Positions 41,717 through 52,400 of a stretch of DNA of 64,000 nt are shown piece by piece; the stretch's first letter is position 1; each line of letters starts with the position of its first letter. The position numbers and the translations under genes were made by a program. The notes below the pieces were generated by a model, which saw nothing but the letters and a program-made list of their open reading frames with translations, was not told the DNA's origin and ran no database searches. The stretch is from Porphyridium purpureum (lineage: Eukaryota; Rhodophyta; Bangiophyceae; Porphyridiales; Porphyridiaceae): NCBI GenBank assembly GCA_008690995.1, contig VRMN01000022.1, positions 1 through 64,000 on the forward strand, read 5' to 3'.

Positions 41717-43363
41717 ATGTCGTGTGCGCGACAAATGCGCCGGCTCGTGCGGGCGGCCGGTTTACCCGCGCGGCTGCGGTTGCAGCCATGGTGGTGTCGT
41801 GGCCGCGGTGTTGCGCCGTGCTGCATTGATGCCTCGTTTCTAGGCGCACGCGCGAGCGCGAACGCGGATGATACTCGCAGCCTGTGCACGTCGCTTGCAA
41901 GAGCGAATCCCTTGATGCGTGAAGGGGACGCTGCCGCGACTCGCGCGAGAGCGACATTTGGACCAGGCTGCGCCAAGCGCGGACACGCGGCGCGCGGCGC
42001 ACTGCTTGTGCGCCATGCTTGTTCGTCGCTTGAGCGGTGGCCGTATCTGGTCAGTTCGCTTGCGGCCCCTCGGTACTCCATGAGCCGGCTGCCGGAGACC
42101 GTCCGGTTGAACAACGCGCTCGATGATGAGAACAGGCGGCGCACTCTGAGCGTGAAGCAGGTGCAGTACATTGTCGACAGGCATAAGGATGCACGGTTTG
42201 ACCACTGGACGCTCGTCTTTTTGTTGCGCTTCGCGCGAAATGCCATCGACGATCCGCCGCGAGTGCGGTTTGCGTTTGGTCTGCGTATGCTGAAGCGAGC
42301 CATTAACGACGATGCGCAGCTCGACTCCTTTTCGTTGACGCAGATGCTTCCAGTTGCGAAGCTTTGCCTCAAATCCACCGTGATATTGGCGCTCAAACGA
42401 AAGATTGAGGCTCAGAACCATACGCTAGACGTGTCCGCATATAGCGCGCTCATCTCACACTTTGGCTCGTGCGGCCGACCGGATCTGATGCGTGAGATCT
42501 TTGCAGAGCGGCAACGTGTGCATGGCGTTCGCGGCCGTCCTGATGCACTGGCGCTCAAGAACCTCATGTTTGGGTTTCTGAAGAACAAGAATACGAAGAG
42601 TGCGAGAGAGGCATGGCGCTTGCTGCGCTCGCCCCTGTACGCCGATCACTTTGAAATGGATGAGGATACGCTCAGTGGCGGTACCTGGGTTTGTGCAAGT
42701 GGTGAGGACAATGCTGATGAGGCGCGTTGGATTGGAGAGGCGTACCTCAGATTGAAAATCAAGCCTCCCGAGAAGCAGCTGCACTTGCTCGTGTCTGCGT
42801 TTGTCAACTCGCACAACTACAAAGAGGCGCGCGCGTACATGCGCTGGATCAACAAGCTGGATTACACCTTGCATGAGCGGCGACTCTACCAGTACATACC
42901 CAGCTGTATGCGACAGGAAAGGGCAGAGGAGCTCTTGCCGTTGTGTGACGTGCTGCTTGCGGCCAAAAATTTAGGCACAGACGGGGTCGAGCAGCTGCGT
43001 GTCTTGCTTTACTACCTGCGGTCTCTTGCCAATTGCGCCGAGGACTCGGTCGCGAAGCTAAATTACGTCGAAGCCATCAATTGCGCGCATCGCGTGGTCA
43101 AGCACTGGAGAATCACGGATATTCCGCACCGCAATACCTACCGCTTTCTCCGCAGCGCGCGCATCAAGGTCAATTTGACTGTGCGAGATCCTGGGCCGCG
43201 CTTGCCGATAGGACAGAGACTGCCGAAAGGTGTGGCGCGACAGAATGTCATGATCGACCGCTCGGAAGAGAAGCGTATTCGCAGAGAAGAGCGAGAGCGC
43301 GCCGATGAGAAAAAGGCGCACTTCTACAGTACCATCGAGCCCTATCACCACTATGACGAGTGA
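41717..43363 (+). CDS. PPR-like helical-repeat protein 2
   Basis: The protein has 548 residues from MSCARQMRRLVRAAGLPARL, which reads like a mitochondrial presequence; an in-frame ATG at 41651 adds 22 residues and is also possible. The repeat region begins near DHWTLVFLLRFARNA and carries the family blocks: FAFGLRMLKRA, FSLTQMLPVAKLC, AYSALISHFGSCGRPDLMRE, EARWIGEAYLRLKIKPPEKQ, EARAYMRWINKLDYTLHERR and LLPLCDVLLAAKN. Compared with its neighbours it lacks the distal C-terminal block and instead ends in a highly charged tail (RSEEKRIRREERERADEKK). No membrane segment is seen. Probably an organellar RNA-binding protein of the same family, with a divergent end. Confidence 0.75.
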   Translation: MSCARQMRRLVRAAGLPARLRLQPWWCRGRGVAPCCIDASFLGARASANADDTRSLCTSLARANPLMREGDAAATRARATFGPGCAKRGHAARGALLVRHACSSLERWPYLVSSLAAPRYSMSRLPETVRLNNALDDENRRRTLSVKQVQYIVDRHKDARFDHWTLVFLLRFARNAIDDPPRVRFAFGLRMLKRAINDDAQLDSFSLTQMLPVAKLCLKSTVILALKRKIEAQNHTLDVSAYSALISHFGSCGRPDLMREIFAERQRVHGVRGRPDALALKNLMFGFLKNKNTKSAREAWRLLRSPLYADHFEMDEDTLSGGTWVCASGEDNADEARWIGEAYLRLKIKPPEKQLHLLVSAFVNSHNYKEARAYMRWINKLDYTLHERRLYQYIPSCMRQERAEELLPLCDVLLAAKNLGTDGVEQLRVLLYYLRSLANCAEDSVAKLNYVEAINCAHRVVKHWRITDIPHRNTYRFLRSARIKVNLTVRDPGPRLPIGQRLPKGVARQNVMIDRSEEKRIRREERERADEKKAHFYSTIEPYHHYDE

Positions 43364-44126
43364 GACACGTCGGCGGCGAGTTCAAGTCAAGGTCGCGGAG
43401 CTCACACATCCGCACGCGCGATCACGCGCATCGCATTGCGGAACGGGAATGTCGGTGCCTTCGTGTCCCATGCACTGCCCATCATGCCTTGCGCGTGCGT
43501 GCCACCCACCATATTTAATACATCTGTGTGTTTGCCCTCAGCCCCAACCCTTCCACCCGTGCGCGACCACTGTGCACGGTTGCGCAGACGTGATGGGTCT
43601 CAGGGCCAAACAGAGTGGTTTGCATATTTGCCCCGCCGGCGATCGATGAGCGGGAGTGACGCGCGCCTCTGCGCAGTGTCAACGGCCCCGAGCACGCGGT
43701 GGTCGAATCAAGCAGAGCGCCTGCGCTGTGCGGCGCCGCGCCGCCGCGCTCGCCGAGAGCATGAGCGGCGCGCTATGGTTGTCGGCGCGGCTGCTGTTCC
43801 GAGTTCGAGCGCGGCGGAGATTATGCGCACGCGGCGCGTGGGGCTGGATTGACGTGTGTATTGACTACCGCGTTAATGTATACGGCCAGTGTCCACAGTG
43901 CCAGTACATGGTTACCCGTAGACCGGCGGCTGCGACCAGCTCGCTCACGTCATTGTCGTCGGTGCGGTTCGATCCTTCAGCATTGTGGTGGCACACGCGC
44001 GTGTGTGCAACAACATTGTGGCCGTTTCGAGAGCCACTGAGTGATTGCGCGCTCGCTTCAGGAGACAGACGCTCATTTGAAGCGTCGCTTGCATCTGCAG
44101 CTGCCATTTTTGCTGATGATGTCGCC

Positions 44127-47100
44127 ATGCCTTCACTTTCCTCGCCGCGTTCTTGTCTTCAGCAATCGTTCTCTTTTATGCCTGCCGGTACCTCGTTGAT
44201 GTCGCCGGCAAGCTACATTCTCGCGTCTGGAACGATGGAGCGACCACTCTTGGTGCGCTGCTTCTCATCTCATGGGACATCGCGGAGCGTATCCTCGGAA
44301 GACCGCAATCCATCTTTGCGATCACTTCCGGCTGGCGCTTCGTATAGAGGCAGCAACAGACGCCAACGACATCGGGAAAACTGTGCCACAGGCGCCTTGA
44401 ATCGACAACTCAAGGCGATGTTGGCGAATGTGGCCACCACGCCCATCCGACTCGAGCACCTCCATCTCGTGCTGAATCAAGACTACTCGCGCGGCGCAAA
44501 CGTGGGAATGAATGGAGCAGAAAATACGGCGGCGCTCAGTGCAGATGCGGATGTTGGGGCTAGCGCAGGGGTAAAAGCGACAGGTGCACTCGAGACGCAC
44601 TCATTTGCCAACATGCGAACGCGCCTCAACCACGATAGTGTCTTGCTGTTGCTGCAGATCGCTCGCACGTTGGACAAGGAAGACGTAACACCGCGACAAC
44701 GATTGGCATTCGTGCTCCGTGTAATTCAGCGCGCACGCGAGCAGCTCGGGCGCCCCAACAGGCACGCTCTGCGTAAGAACGAATCGACCTTGATCACGCA
44801 TGTGTTAGCGATCGCGCGCCCATGCGGCGAAAACGCCGCGCGCGCCGTCCAAGCAGTGCAAAAAGTGATGGCACAGCACGCGCGCTTGCGGAGCTTAAGA
44901 CTGAGCCCTCTTGCATACCGTGGACTCATCGGTCACTTTAGCAATTGCGCTCGGCCGTCGCTCGCTGTCGATGCATTTTATGGGGCGCTGCGTGCGTACG
45001 GGCCTGATGCAGGAGGTGCCTTGACATTCGTGTCTTTAATCGACGCGCTTCTTCGAAATGAACTGGATGATGCCGCAGCCATCGTGTGGGAAATGGTGCG
45101 CTCGCCGCCCTTTTCCGAATGTGTGCTCATGGATGCTGCGTTACTCGACGCCGGGGCGCATGTACTGCTTTGTGAAACCAGCCGGAAGCATGCAATGGCA
45201 CAGACTGAGACAGAGCGTACAAAATCATCCCGCGCCCGTTCGAAGAGAATAGTCGAAATGCAGCTTTTCGAGCGGCAAATGAACGAACAGGCTCGATGGA
45301 TTGGCACCAAATATCGCGAGCTCGGCGTTCCGCCACGACGGCATGCGCTCGCAGCACTCACAAGGGCTTGTATTGACGCTGGCAAACTGGGTGCAGCCCG
45401 TGCGCACTTGCAGTGGAGTGCACGGTTGGGTTACGAACTGCGCGAAGTCGATCTTCAAGCGTACATGAGCGCTTGCGCAGTCTTCAACGAGCCGCAGCAA
45501 CTGTTGTACCTTGGACTCGGAAGCGCGCTGCGCAATGAGCGCGTGCCTTTGCTTCGTGACTACACGGCAGAGCTTTTCGCCGTGGTATGCAATGGCCAGC
45601 TTGACGTGCGCGACGCTGCCGCATGTCTGCATTTTCTTCTCTCGCCGCCTTTGCTTGGCATTCACAGAGGCGTGACTGATCCGCTCACACGCCAGTACGC
45701 CCTTTACATAGGCGCACGCGCGAGCAATGCCCAGCTGATTCGACGTTTGACAGCTGACATGCATTATGTTGCTATTGTACGTGACATGTACGAATCTCTC
45801 CATGAAAAGGCTGTGAGCTCCGACGATGAAGGTAGCGATGACGCGGGCGAAAATCGCTTAGTGGCATCCGCGCACAGCTTTTATGGCGCCAAGGTAATCA
45901 GCTCGCTACTGGCCCTTCGGCTACCGCCACCGCGTGGTTTCGTTCATTTGCCGCGTCAGGGCACGTGGACGGCAGTGCAAGCGAGCGAAGGGCTTGGTGC
46001 GCAAAAACATATGTCCCGTGAGTCATCGCCTTTATTGAACGAGCAACTCGAGTTCGTCCTGCATGAGCACGAGACTCACCCGGACGCCGAACTGCTGGCT
46101 GCCATCGCGCAGTCAATGCTGAAGACCGTCCGCGACGAGGAAGGAAGACGTGTCGGTGGACAGCACGAAGCTCAATTTATGCTCGATGAATGGAGCGTGC
46201 ACGCCGCCCTGCGCATGGCTAGGCTCATGCCAGACACACCCAGGGATTGCGCGCGATTTAGATTCTTGTTTGGATTGCGACTGCTGCAGGCAGCTCGGCT
46301 CCAAGGTGTGGAGTTCAATTCATTCACACTCACTCACATGCTCCCACTTGCCCGGTCGTGCAACAAGGTGAATGTCACCGAAGCAATCAAGCACCTAATT
46401 CAGAGGCAAGCAGAACAAGGCCAGCGGTTGAGCCCGCACGCCATAGCTGTAGACCGTTTACTTAGCCCCATAGCGTACTACGGCTTGATCAGTCACTACG
46501 CGCTGTGTGTGCGGCCAGAGCTTTGCTTGGCAGCTTTCTACGAGCTTCTGCGCGTACACGGCGCGGGAGCGGCGGGGGCAGACGCATTTGCAGGAGTGAT
46601 GCACGGGCTGCTCAACAGTCGCAACGTGCGCGGAGCAGTGCGCGCTTGGTGTGCGATGCGCGAGAGGAGCACGCCGGCCTTTGACAGATTGGTGATAGAT
46701 AGCCACGTACTGACCGCCGGTGCGCGGCTCTGTGCCACTGCGAGCCCGCAAGACTTCTTCGAGACCGACTCTCTCGCCGAGCACGCGCAGTGGATTGCGC
46801 ACCAGCACAAAGTTCTCGCGCTGGTTCCTAGTTGTTTGACGCTGCACCAGCTTACAGTCGCATGTATCCACGCGTCAGACTTTTCGCAAGCGCTGTCGTA
46901 CATGCGCGCCGTGCTCGATGCCGGACATGCTCTGCAGGAAAGGCAAGTGCAGGCGTTCATCAGGGAAACCGCAAATCGCGGTGCGCAACAGTATTTGCTG
47001 CCGCTAGGTAAGGTGCTGGCCCGCCGACATGGTGCGCGAGACCTCGCGGAAAACAAGCAGACGCAACTCGCCACGGATGAGCGGCAGCGGCTTCGGCTCC

Positions 47101-48155
47101 TGCGCAGATTTTTGGAAGCGCTTTATGACGCCGTATGCGAAAGGCAGCTGCACGCGCACGACGCGTATGTGGCAGCCCGGCATGTGTTCGAGTCGTGGAT
47201 TTGGGGAAGCATGTGGGATGGCACCCTTTTGGGCGCCCACACGCTCGCGCCTGAGCCTCTCGCTACGCGCATTGATAGCGAAGCGCGCATGCTGGACAGC
47301 GTGTTGGCCAGTTACATGGTCTTCCTGGCAGCGTCTGCCGAGGATGTGCCGTTCGCTTTGCGCGTAGCAGATGCGTGCCACGCGCGAGAGCCGGATCTAA
47401 AGGCCAATATGCTCAAGGCCTTTGCCTATGCTGCGCTCATCGAACAGTGTTTGCGTGAACGGCGCGTCGCCGCAGTGCTGGGACTAGCATTCGGCGGTGA
47501 GCTCGATGTGGACAGGGGGAACAACAAAGAATCGCAAGTTACACTGCGCCATGGCTCTCAGCAACAGCGCATCGACGCGTATGTGTCAGCATGCGTTGCA
47601 GCGAGTGTCATTTTGACATGCGGTCGTCTTGGGCGCATGGACTTGTGCGGTACGGTGTACGCGCAGCTGGCTCCGGTGTCACGCACCGTGAGTGCAGCAA
47701 CGTCATACATGCTGCAGCTCGCTCTGACCAGGCCGTCCCGTACACGCGCCGCCATTCGAGTGTTTCGGAAGCTGCATGAGCGGCACGCGTGGTCGCTGGG
47801 CGAGGTGACTTATTCTGCGCTCGGCTCGGTTCTTCTGCGCGGCGCTCGCATGCGCGAGATCGACGCGCATGAGGCTGCTGAGCTTCTCCAATACATTGAG
47901 CATTTTATTGATGGAGAACGCGCCGAGTGGGCAAACAAGGGCCAGGATCCATTTAAATTGCGTGCAGAGCTGGAAGACGCACTGAGTCGCTCGAGCCCCG
48001 GTCCGCACCGAGCCGACCTTGAACGCGAGTGGGCTCGCGTGCGCCGAAAGTCAGATACTTTGAACCGCCTGCGGGCCAAGGTAGGGCGATTGCGCTCCCT
48101 GATTCGGCGCGGTGTGCGCAGGAAAGAGCGCGCGACCAGAAATCGTGAAACGTGA
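44127..48155 (+). CDS. PPR-like helical-repeat protein 3 (double module)
   Basis: The protein has 1342 residues from the ATG at 44127, chosen because it gives a typical mitochondrial presequence ending near MERPLLVRCFSSHG; the frame is open from 43656, and the extra 157 residues look non-coding. It contains the family module twice: first about 44.6-45.8 kb (RLAFVLRVIQRAREQ, AYRGLIGHFSNCARPSLAVD, QARWIGTKYRELGVPPRRHA, ARAHLQWSARLGYELREVD), then about 46.2-47.4 kb (FRFLFGLRLLQAARLQ, FTLTHMLPLARSCNKVN, AYYGLISHYALCVRPELCLA, HAQWIAHQHKVLALVP). A C-terminal block (AIRVFRKLHERHAWSLGE...AAELLQYIEHF) matches protein 1, followed by a basic tail. Likely an organelle RNA-binding scaffold; the target is unknown. 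Confidence 0.78.
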   Translation: MPSLSSPRSCLQQSFSFMPAGTSLMSPASYILASGTMERPLLVRCFSSHGTSRSVSSEDRNPSLRSLPAGASYRGSNRRQRHRENCATGALNRQLKAMLANVATTPIRLEHLHLVLNQDYSRGANVGMNGAENTAALSADADVGASAGVKATGALETHSFANMRTRLNHDSVLLLLQIARTLDKEDVTPRQRLAFVLRVIQRAREQLGRPNRHALRKNESTLITHVLAIARPCGENAARAVQAVQKVMAQHARLRSLRLSPLAYRGLIGHFSNCARPSLAVDAFYGALRAYGPDAGGALTFVSLIDALLRNELDDAAAIVWEMVRSPPFSECVLMDAALLDAGAHVLLCETSRKHAMAQTETERTKSSRARSKRIVEMQLFERQMNEQARWIGTKYRELGVPPRRHALAALTRACIDAGKLGAARAHLQWSARLGYELREVDLQAYMSACAVFNEPQQLLYLGLGSALRNERVPLLRDYTAELFAVVCNGQLDVRDAAACLHFLLSPPLLGIHRGVTDPLTRQYALYIGARASNAQLIRRLTADMHYVAIVRDMYESLHEKAVSSDDEGSDDAGENRLVASAHSFYGAKVISSLLALRLPPPRGFVHLPRQGTWTAVQASEGLGAQKHMSRESSPLLNEQLEFVLHEHETHPDAELLAAIAQSMLKTVRDEEGRRVGGQHEAQFMLDEWSVHAALRMARLMPDTPRDCARFRFLFGLRLLQAARLQGVEFNSFTLTHMLPLARSCNKVNVTEAIKHLIQRQAEQGQRLSPHAIAVDRLLSPIAYYGLISHYALCVRPELCLAAFYELLRVHGAGAAGADAFAGVMHGLLNSRNVRGAVRAWCAMRERSTPAFDRLVIDSHVLTAGARLCATASPQDFFETDSLAEHAQWIAHQHKVLALVPSCLTLHQLTVACIHASDFSQALSYMRAVLDAGHALQERQVQAFIRETANRGAQQYLLPLGKVLARRHGARDLAENKQTQLATDERQRLRLLRRFLEALYDAVCERQLHAHDAYVAARHVFESWIWGSMWDGTLLGAHTLAPEPLATRIDSEARMLDSVLASYMVFLAASAEDVPFALRVADACHAREPDLKANMLKAFAYAALIEQCLRERRVAAVLGLAFGGELDVDRGNNKESQVTLRHGSQQQRIDAYVSACVAASVILTCGRLGRMDLCGTVYAQLAPVSRTVSAATSYMLQLALTRPSRTRAAIRVFRKLHERHAWSLGEVTYSALGSVLLRGARMREIDAHEAAELLQYIEHFIDGERAEWANKGQDPFKLRAELEDALSRSSPGPHRADLEREWARVRRKSDTLNRLRAKVGRLRSLIRRGVRRKERATRNRET

Positions 48156-49470
48156 GAGCATGTGCCGGACTAGGTTCCATGCGGATGACTGAGCACTTTG
48201 TGGACACGTCAGAGAGCCAGAGACGGCTTGAGTAATTGGCTCTAGCCAGTATTTATAGTTTCACCAACATTTCGTTTTTCGGCATGGCCTTGCAAGCGGC
48301 ACAGCACATACCATCCTGTGGGCATCCAGGACCACATCGAGCTGCTGGGCCATTCACATAGCACGCACACTGCAAGCACCAGCCTCTCCCGATGCCAAAC
48401 GCGAGTCGAGCGGTGTGCCGACCCGACGTCAGCGAAACTTCGTCGAGGCGAAGGTCACTTGCTCAACACCCACCCATCCACGTCATGCAATGCTTTCCGC
48501 TGGTGCGGCGTTGGCCATATTGGGCCGCCAGCCGTTCCATTGTTCACGCAGGCATGTCAAGATGCCAAGCTTGCGCGTGAGGAAGAACGATGGGTCATTC
48601 GAGAAGAATCGACGCGGGGTTTTCAGAGTGGAAAGGAGAATGAGCAGGAAATTCGATGATTGGACGGAAGCGAGCATCGGCTTCAGAGAAAAGCTTAGTG
48701 GCAGCCATTCCAGAGATATGATTTTCGCACGAGCCCAAGCCAAACGCGGGTGGGGCTGCTTCACTTTGCCTCGACGGTAGAACCATCTTATTTAAAACGA
48801 TACCTTGACGTAAACTTTGGAGGTCTGCAGGTTGGTACCTCGGACACCTTCGCCGTCACCACAACGGGCGTGTCTTGCACCACTTTCGATCGGGTGCTTT
48901 ACATGAAGTTCGACCACAGCATCGTGTCTACTGTTGAGCCTGAAGCCTTCCATACTTTCGATAAAATAAAAAAACTCTTGCATGAGACGCTATTCGTGTC
49001 CAAGGTCACAAGCCACGTTTCTGCGATATTTGGGTCTTCCTGATCGCGTCGTAGAACTCTGTTGCTTTGTTCAAGAGGACCTCCCACAACTCGATTTCTC
49101 TTTGGTTGATGAAATTCATCCAACGTTCTCAGAAGCCTCTGAATCAGTTTCTGGTTGAAGTATTCCACGTTGTTCTTACCGGGCTCAGCGAAATTGAGCT
49201 CAGCCACATCCTCCACTGATCGCTTCAAATGATGCCAGCTCTGTCTGGTCCAAGAGGCGTGTCCCGATCATCTGTATTTCCGGTCGCCACAAGTCGTGCA
49301 AGCAGAGCTAGAGTCTTCTGCTGAAATCGTACCCGCCGTCCTTGTGGGTGATCAATCGACCTTTGTGACGAATCATACCAGACATGCCTGGTTGTTGCCC
49401 TTTAATTCTTTCACTCAGTCTGAGAGCTTCGCAAAGATCCTCATCTATCTCACACAAGCTTGCCACCGGC
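48156..49470. other. Intergenic region with unidentified minus-strand fragments
   Basis: Between two convergent genes. Minus-strand fragments with protein-like composition (KNNVEYFNQKLIQRLLRTLD in 48899-49228; GMSGMIRHKGRLITHKDGGY in 49308-49601) may be remains of a decayed gene or element, but I recognise no family. An AT-rich ATAAAATAAAAAA stretch lies near 48960. Confidence 0.35.
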
Positions 49471-52400
49471 TCATGACAACATGACGCGCGGCTGCGACGG
49501 GCCACCCAAAAGCATTGCATCATCGCTCGCGTTTTCGTCACGGTGATCCGCGTCACGTGTTTTAAAGCGTGCGCAGCAATGCTCAAAGAAAGCGCGGTCA
49601 CGCCGCGAGCATGAGGGTCTCGCGGTCAGCATAGCGTGTTCCACTGCACGTGCCAATGCTTCGCCAAAGTGTTTGCTCTGCTCTGCTTGCTCGTCGCGCT
49701 CAACCACACCTCGAGCGAGGTGCAGCTGCGCGGAAGCAACCACAGCATGCAAGTCTGCCCCAGAGAAGCCGGGTGTGCGCTGAGCGAGGTCCAAGCAGTC
49801 TATCTGAAATGTCACGTGACTTGTCGGGCCGGAAGCGGTTGCGTCCGCGTGGACCACTGCCTGTGCTTGGTCGCCATTTGAGGCACTCTGCACACCCGCA
49901 TCACCACCATGCCACGCCAAGAGTGGCTCAAACGCGCGCTTCAAAATATCGACGCGTTCCTGCTCGTCAGGAAAGTCGCAGTGCAGCCATTTATCGAGCC
50001 GACCGGGTCGGAGCAGCGCAGGATCAATAAGATCGGGTCGACTCGTTGCGGCAAGCACAAATACGCCCGCGTGCAATTGCTCGACGCCGTCCATGCACGT
50101 GAGCAGGGCATTGACTACACGATCAGCCACGCCGGTGGTGTCGCCACCGCGAACTGGCGCGAGCGCTTCAAATTCGTCAAAGAAGATCATGCAAGGCGCC
50201 GCGGCCGATGCACGTGAAAAAACGTCGCGCACAGCCGCCTCGCTTGCACCGATGTACTTACTCAGAAGCTCAGGGCCCTTGACACTGATGGCGCGCAGCG
50301 CACAGCGAGGCCCCGCGGCGCGAGCCAGCAAGGTCTTGCCGCAGCCCGGTGGTCCGAATAGCAGCACACCGCTCGGTGCCTTGAGAGGCGCGTGGGCGAA
50401 AAGTCGGGCGTATTTGGACGGCAGCAGCAAAACGTCAAGCAGCTCACGCTTCGCGGCGTGCAATCCACCGATGCGATTCCACGCCAGCGCCGGCTCGCCT
50501 GCGTCGGAGGCTTGGGCTCCCATGGATTCTGCCTGAAGCTGCACTGTACGCGCCTCGAGCATTGCGTGCGGCTTGAAGGTGGCCTGTATCCGTTGCATTG
50601 CCAGCAGCTTGTCCCATTCTGCTTCCGTGCCCATTTTCAAAGCACCCTGACCGTCTGGCAAGTTGCGCTCTTCGCGCCCACGTGAGCACTTGTACAGCTG
50701 CAATTCTACTTTGGCAACCTCCACGAATCGAATCATATCCTGCATCGAGTACCCATCCATACCTTCTGCCAGACGCTGCATATTCAAAGGTCCGTGCTCC
50801 GGCGCAGCCGCGGCACGTTCTCGAATAGACACGGCGTGATTTGGCGGCGACAGGTTCAGAGCACGGGACAAGAAATCTGCGCGGCGTTCCGTGTCTGGCA
50901 GCTGAAGCATGTGAGTTTGTGCAAACAAGCCTGGGTACTGCATGATCTCATGCAAAGCATCAGGAGCGGTACTGGTTGCCAGGATGCCCACTTGCATACC
51001 TGGATCACAAAACACATGAAGGCATTCATCCATAAGAACACTTGCTATCGCCGCGGTGCCGGCGTCCACGTGCTGATCCTGGTAGTGGTCGTCACTTGAC
51101 ACAGCCGGGAGCAACAGATGCAAGTCATCCAAGATCAATAGAGCCGGAAAGCTGCGCCGCGCGCGGGCAAACACGGCGCGGAGTCGTTGCACACTTGCCG
51201 AGCGGGGTTCACCCACATGAGCCGCACATCGCAACCACATCACGCGCACAAGCGCGCGCACTTGTAGAGCGCGCCCTACAGCAGCACACACAAAGCTCTT
51301 ACCAGTACCAGGCTTTCCGCACAGAAGCATTGCGCTCACCCGCATCAGCGACCTTGACTTGAAGCATTGGCTTGCGCCTTTCAAGTCCAGTACGCGCTCG
51401 AAAAAGGAGTGCAGCTGTTCAAATGCGTCGCGCGCCTGCGCGCCATCCAACTGCAGGTCGCGCGCAGCACTTGCAAAACCTGATTTACTACCCTCGCGCA
51501 TACCATGCCGCTGCAGCAAATCACTTGCGTGTGGACGAGCGTACAGCTCAGGCCAAGTGCAAAATCCCCCACAGGTCAATGTCAACGCCGTGACCTCGGA
51601 TGACGGATTTTCCCACTTGAACAACTGTCGTGACGACTCACCTGGTGGTGCTTGGTGCACGCGCGCGGGGTCCGGCTGCACGATGCCCGCAAAGGGTGGC
51701 GGCGTGTCATCAAGCACAACCAGTACAAAGACACTGTCCATTCCCTGCGCGCTCGATGCGTCTGTGGCCTCAGCGACACTGTCCACCTGGACGACAAACG
51801 AACCTGCTGTAATCGCTGCAAAGGGAGTGGCTTGCTCTGAGGTGTGCAGCACTGATTGCAAGGCGATGCGCAGCTCGGCCACGGACGGCGTCGCGGCGCG
51901 CGCTCTGAGCGCCTCTTGTGTGCCATCCTCACGTAAGCAGACATAAAACGTAGCACGCGATGCCACGCGAGCACCACCCACATTGATTGGTGCGACGCGC
52001 TCGAGCTCGACATGATCAAGCGCGCATGCATGTATCGTGCGGGCAAGCTCTGCGCGCACAGCAACGTGATTGGTGTGTACAGGCTCATATCCGCTTCGGC
52101 TCAGTGTCACAGCTGCACTCGCATTAACGTCTGCGCAGTCTGCGCAGTCTGTGCGGTCCGGGACGTCGACCGCAACGCAAACCATCACAAGCGGCAGCGC
52201 GCGCTTCCCGAGGCTAACACTGGCAGGGCAGTGCAGTGCAAACCACTCACCTGATGCGCCGGGCTCGATGCGTAGCGCACGAGCAGTGTTCGCACATACT
52301 CGTACGGAGTTCCACGCTGCGTGTCGTCCAGAACCCCGACAGGCGACCTGAGCGCAATCATCCCCGTCATGCCACGGCTGAACGCGCAGACGCGCGCAAA

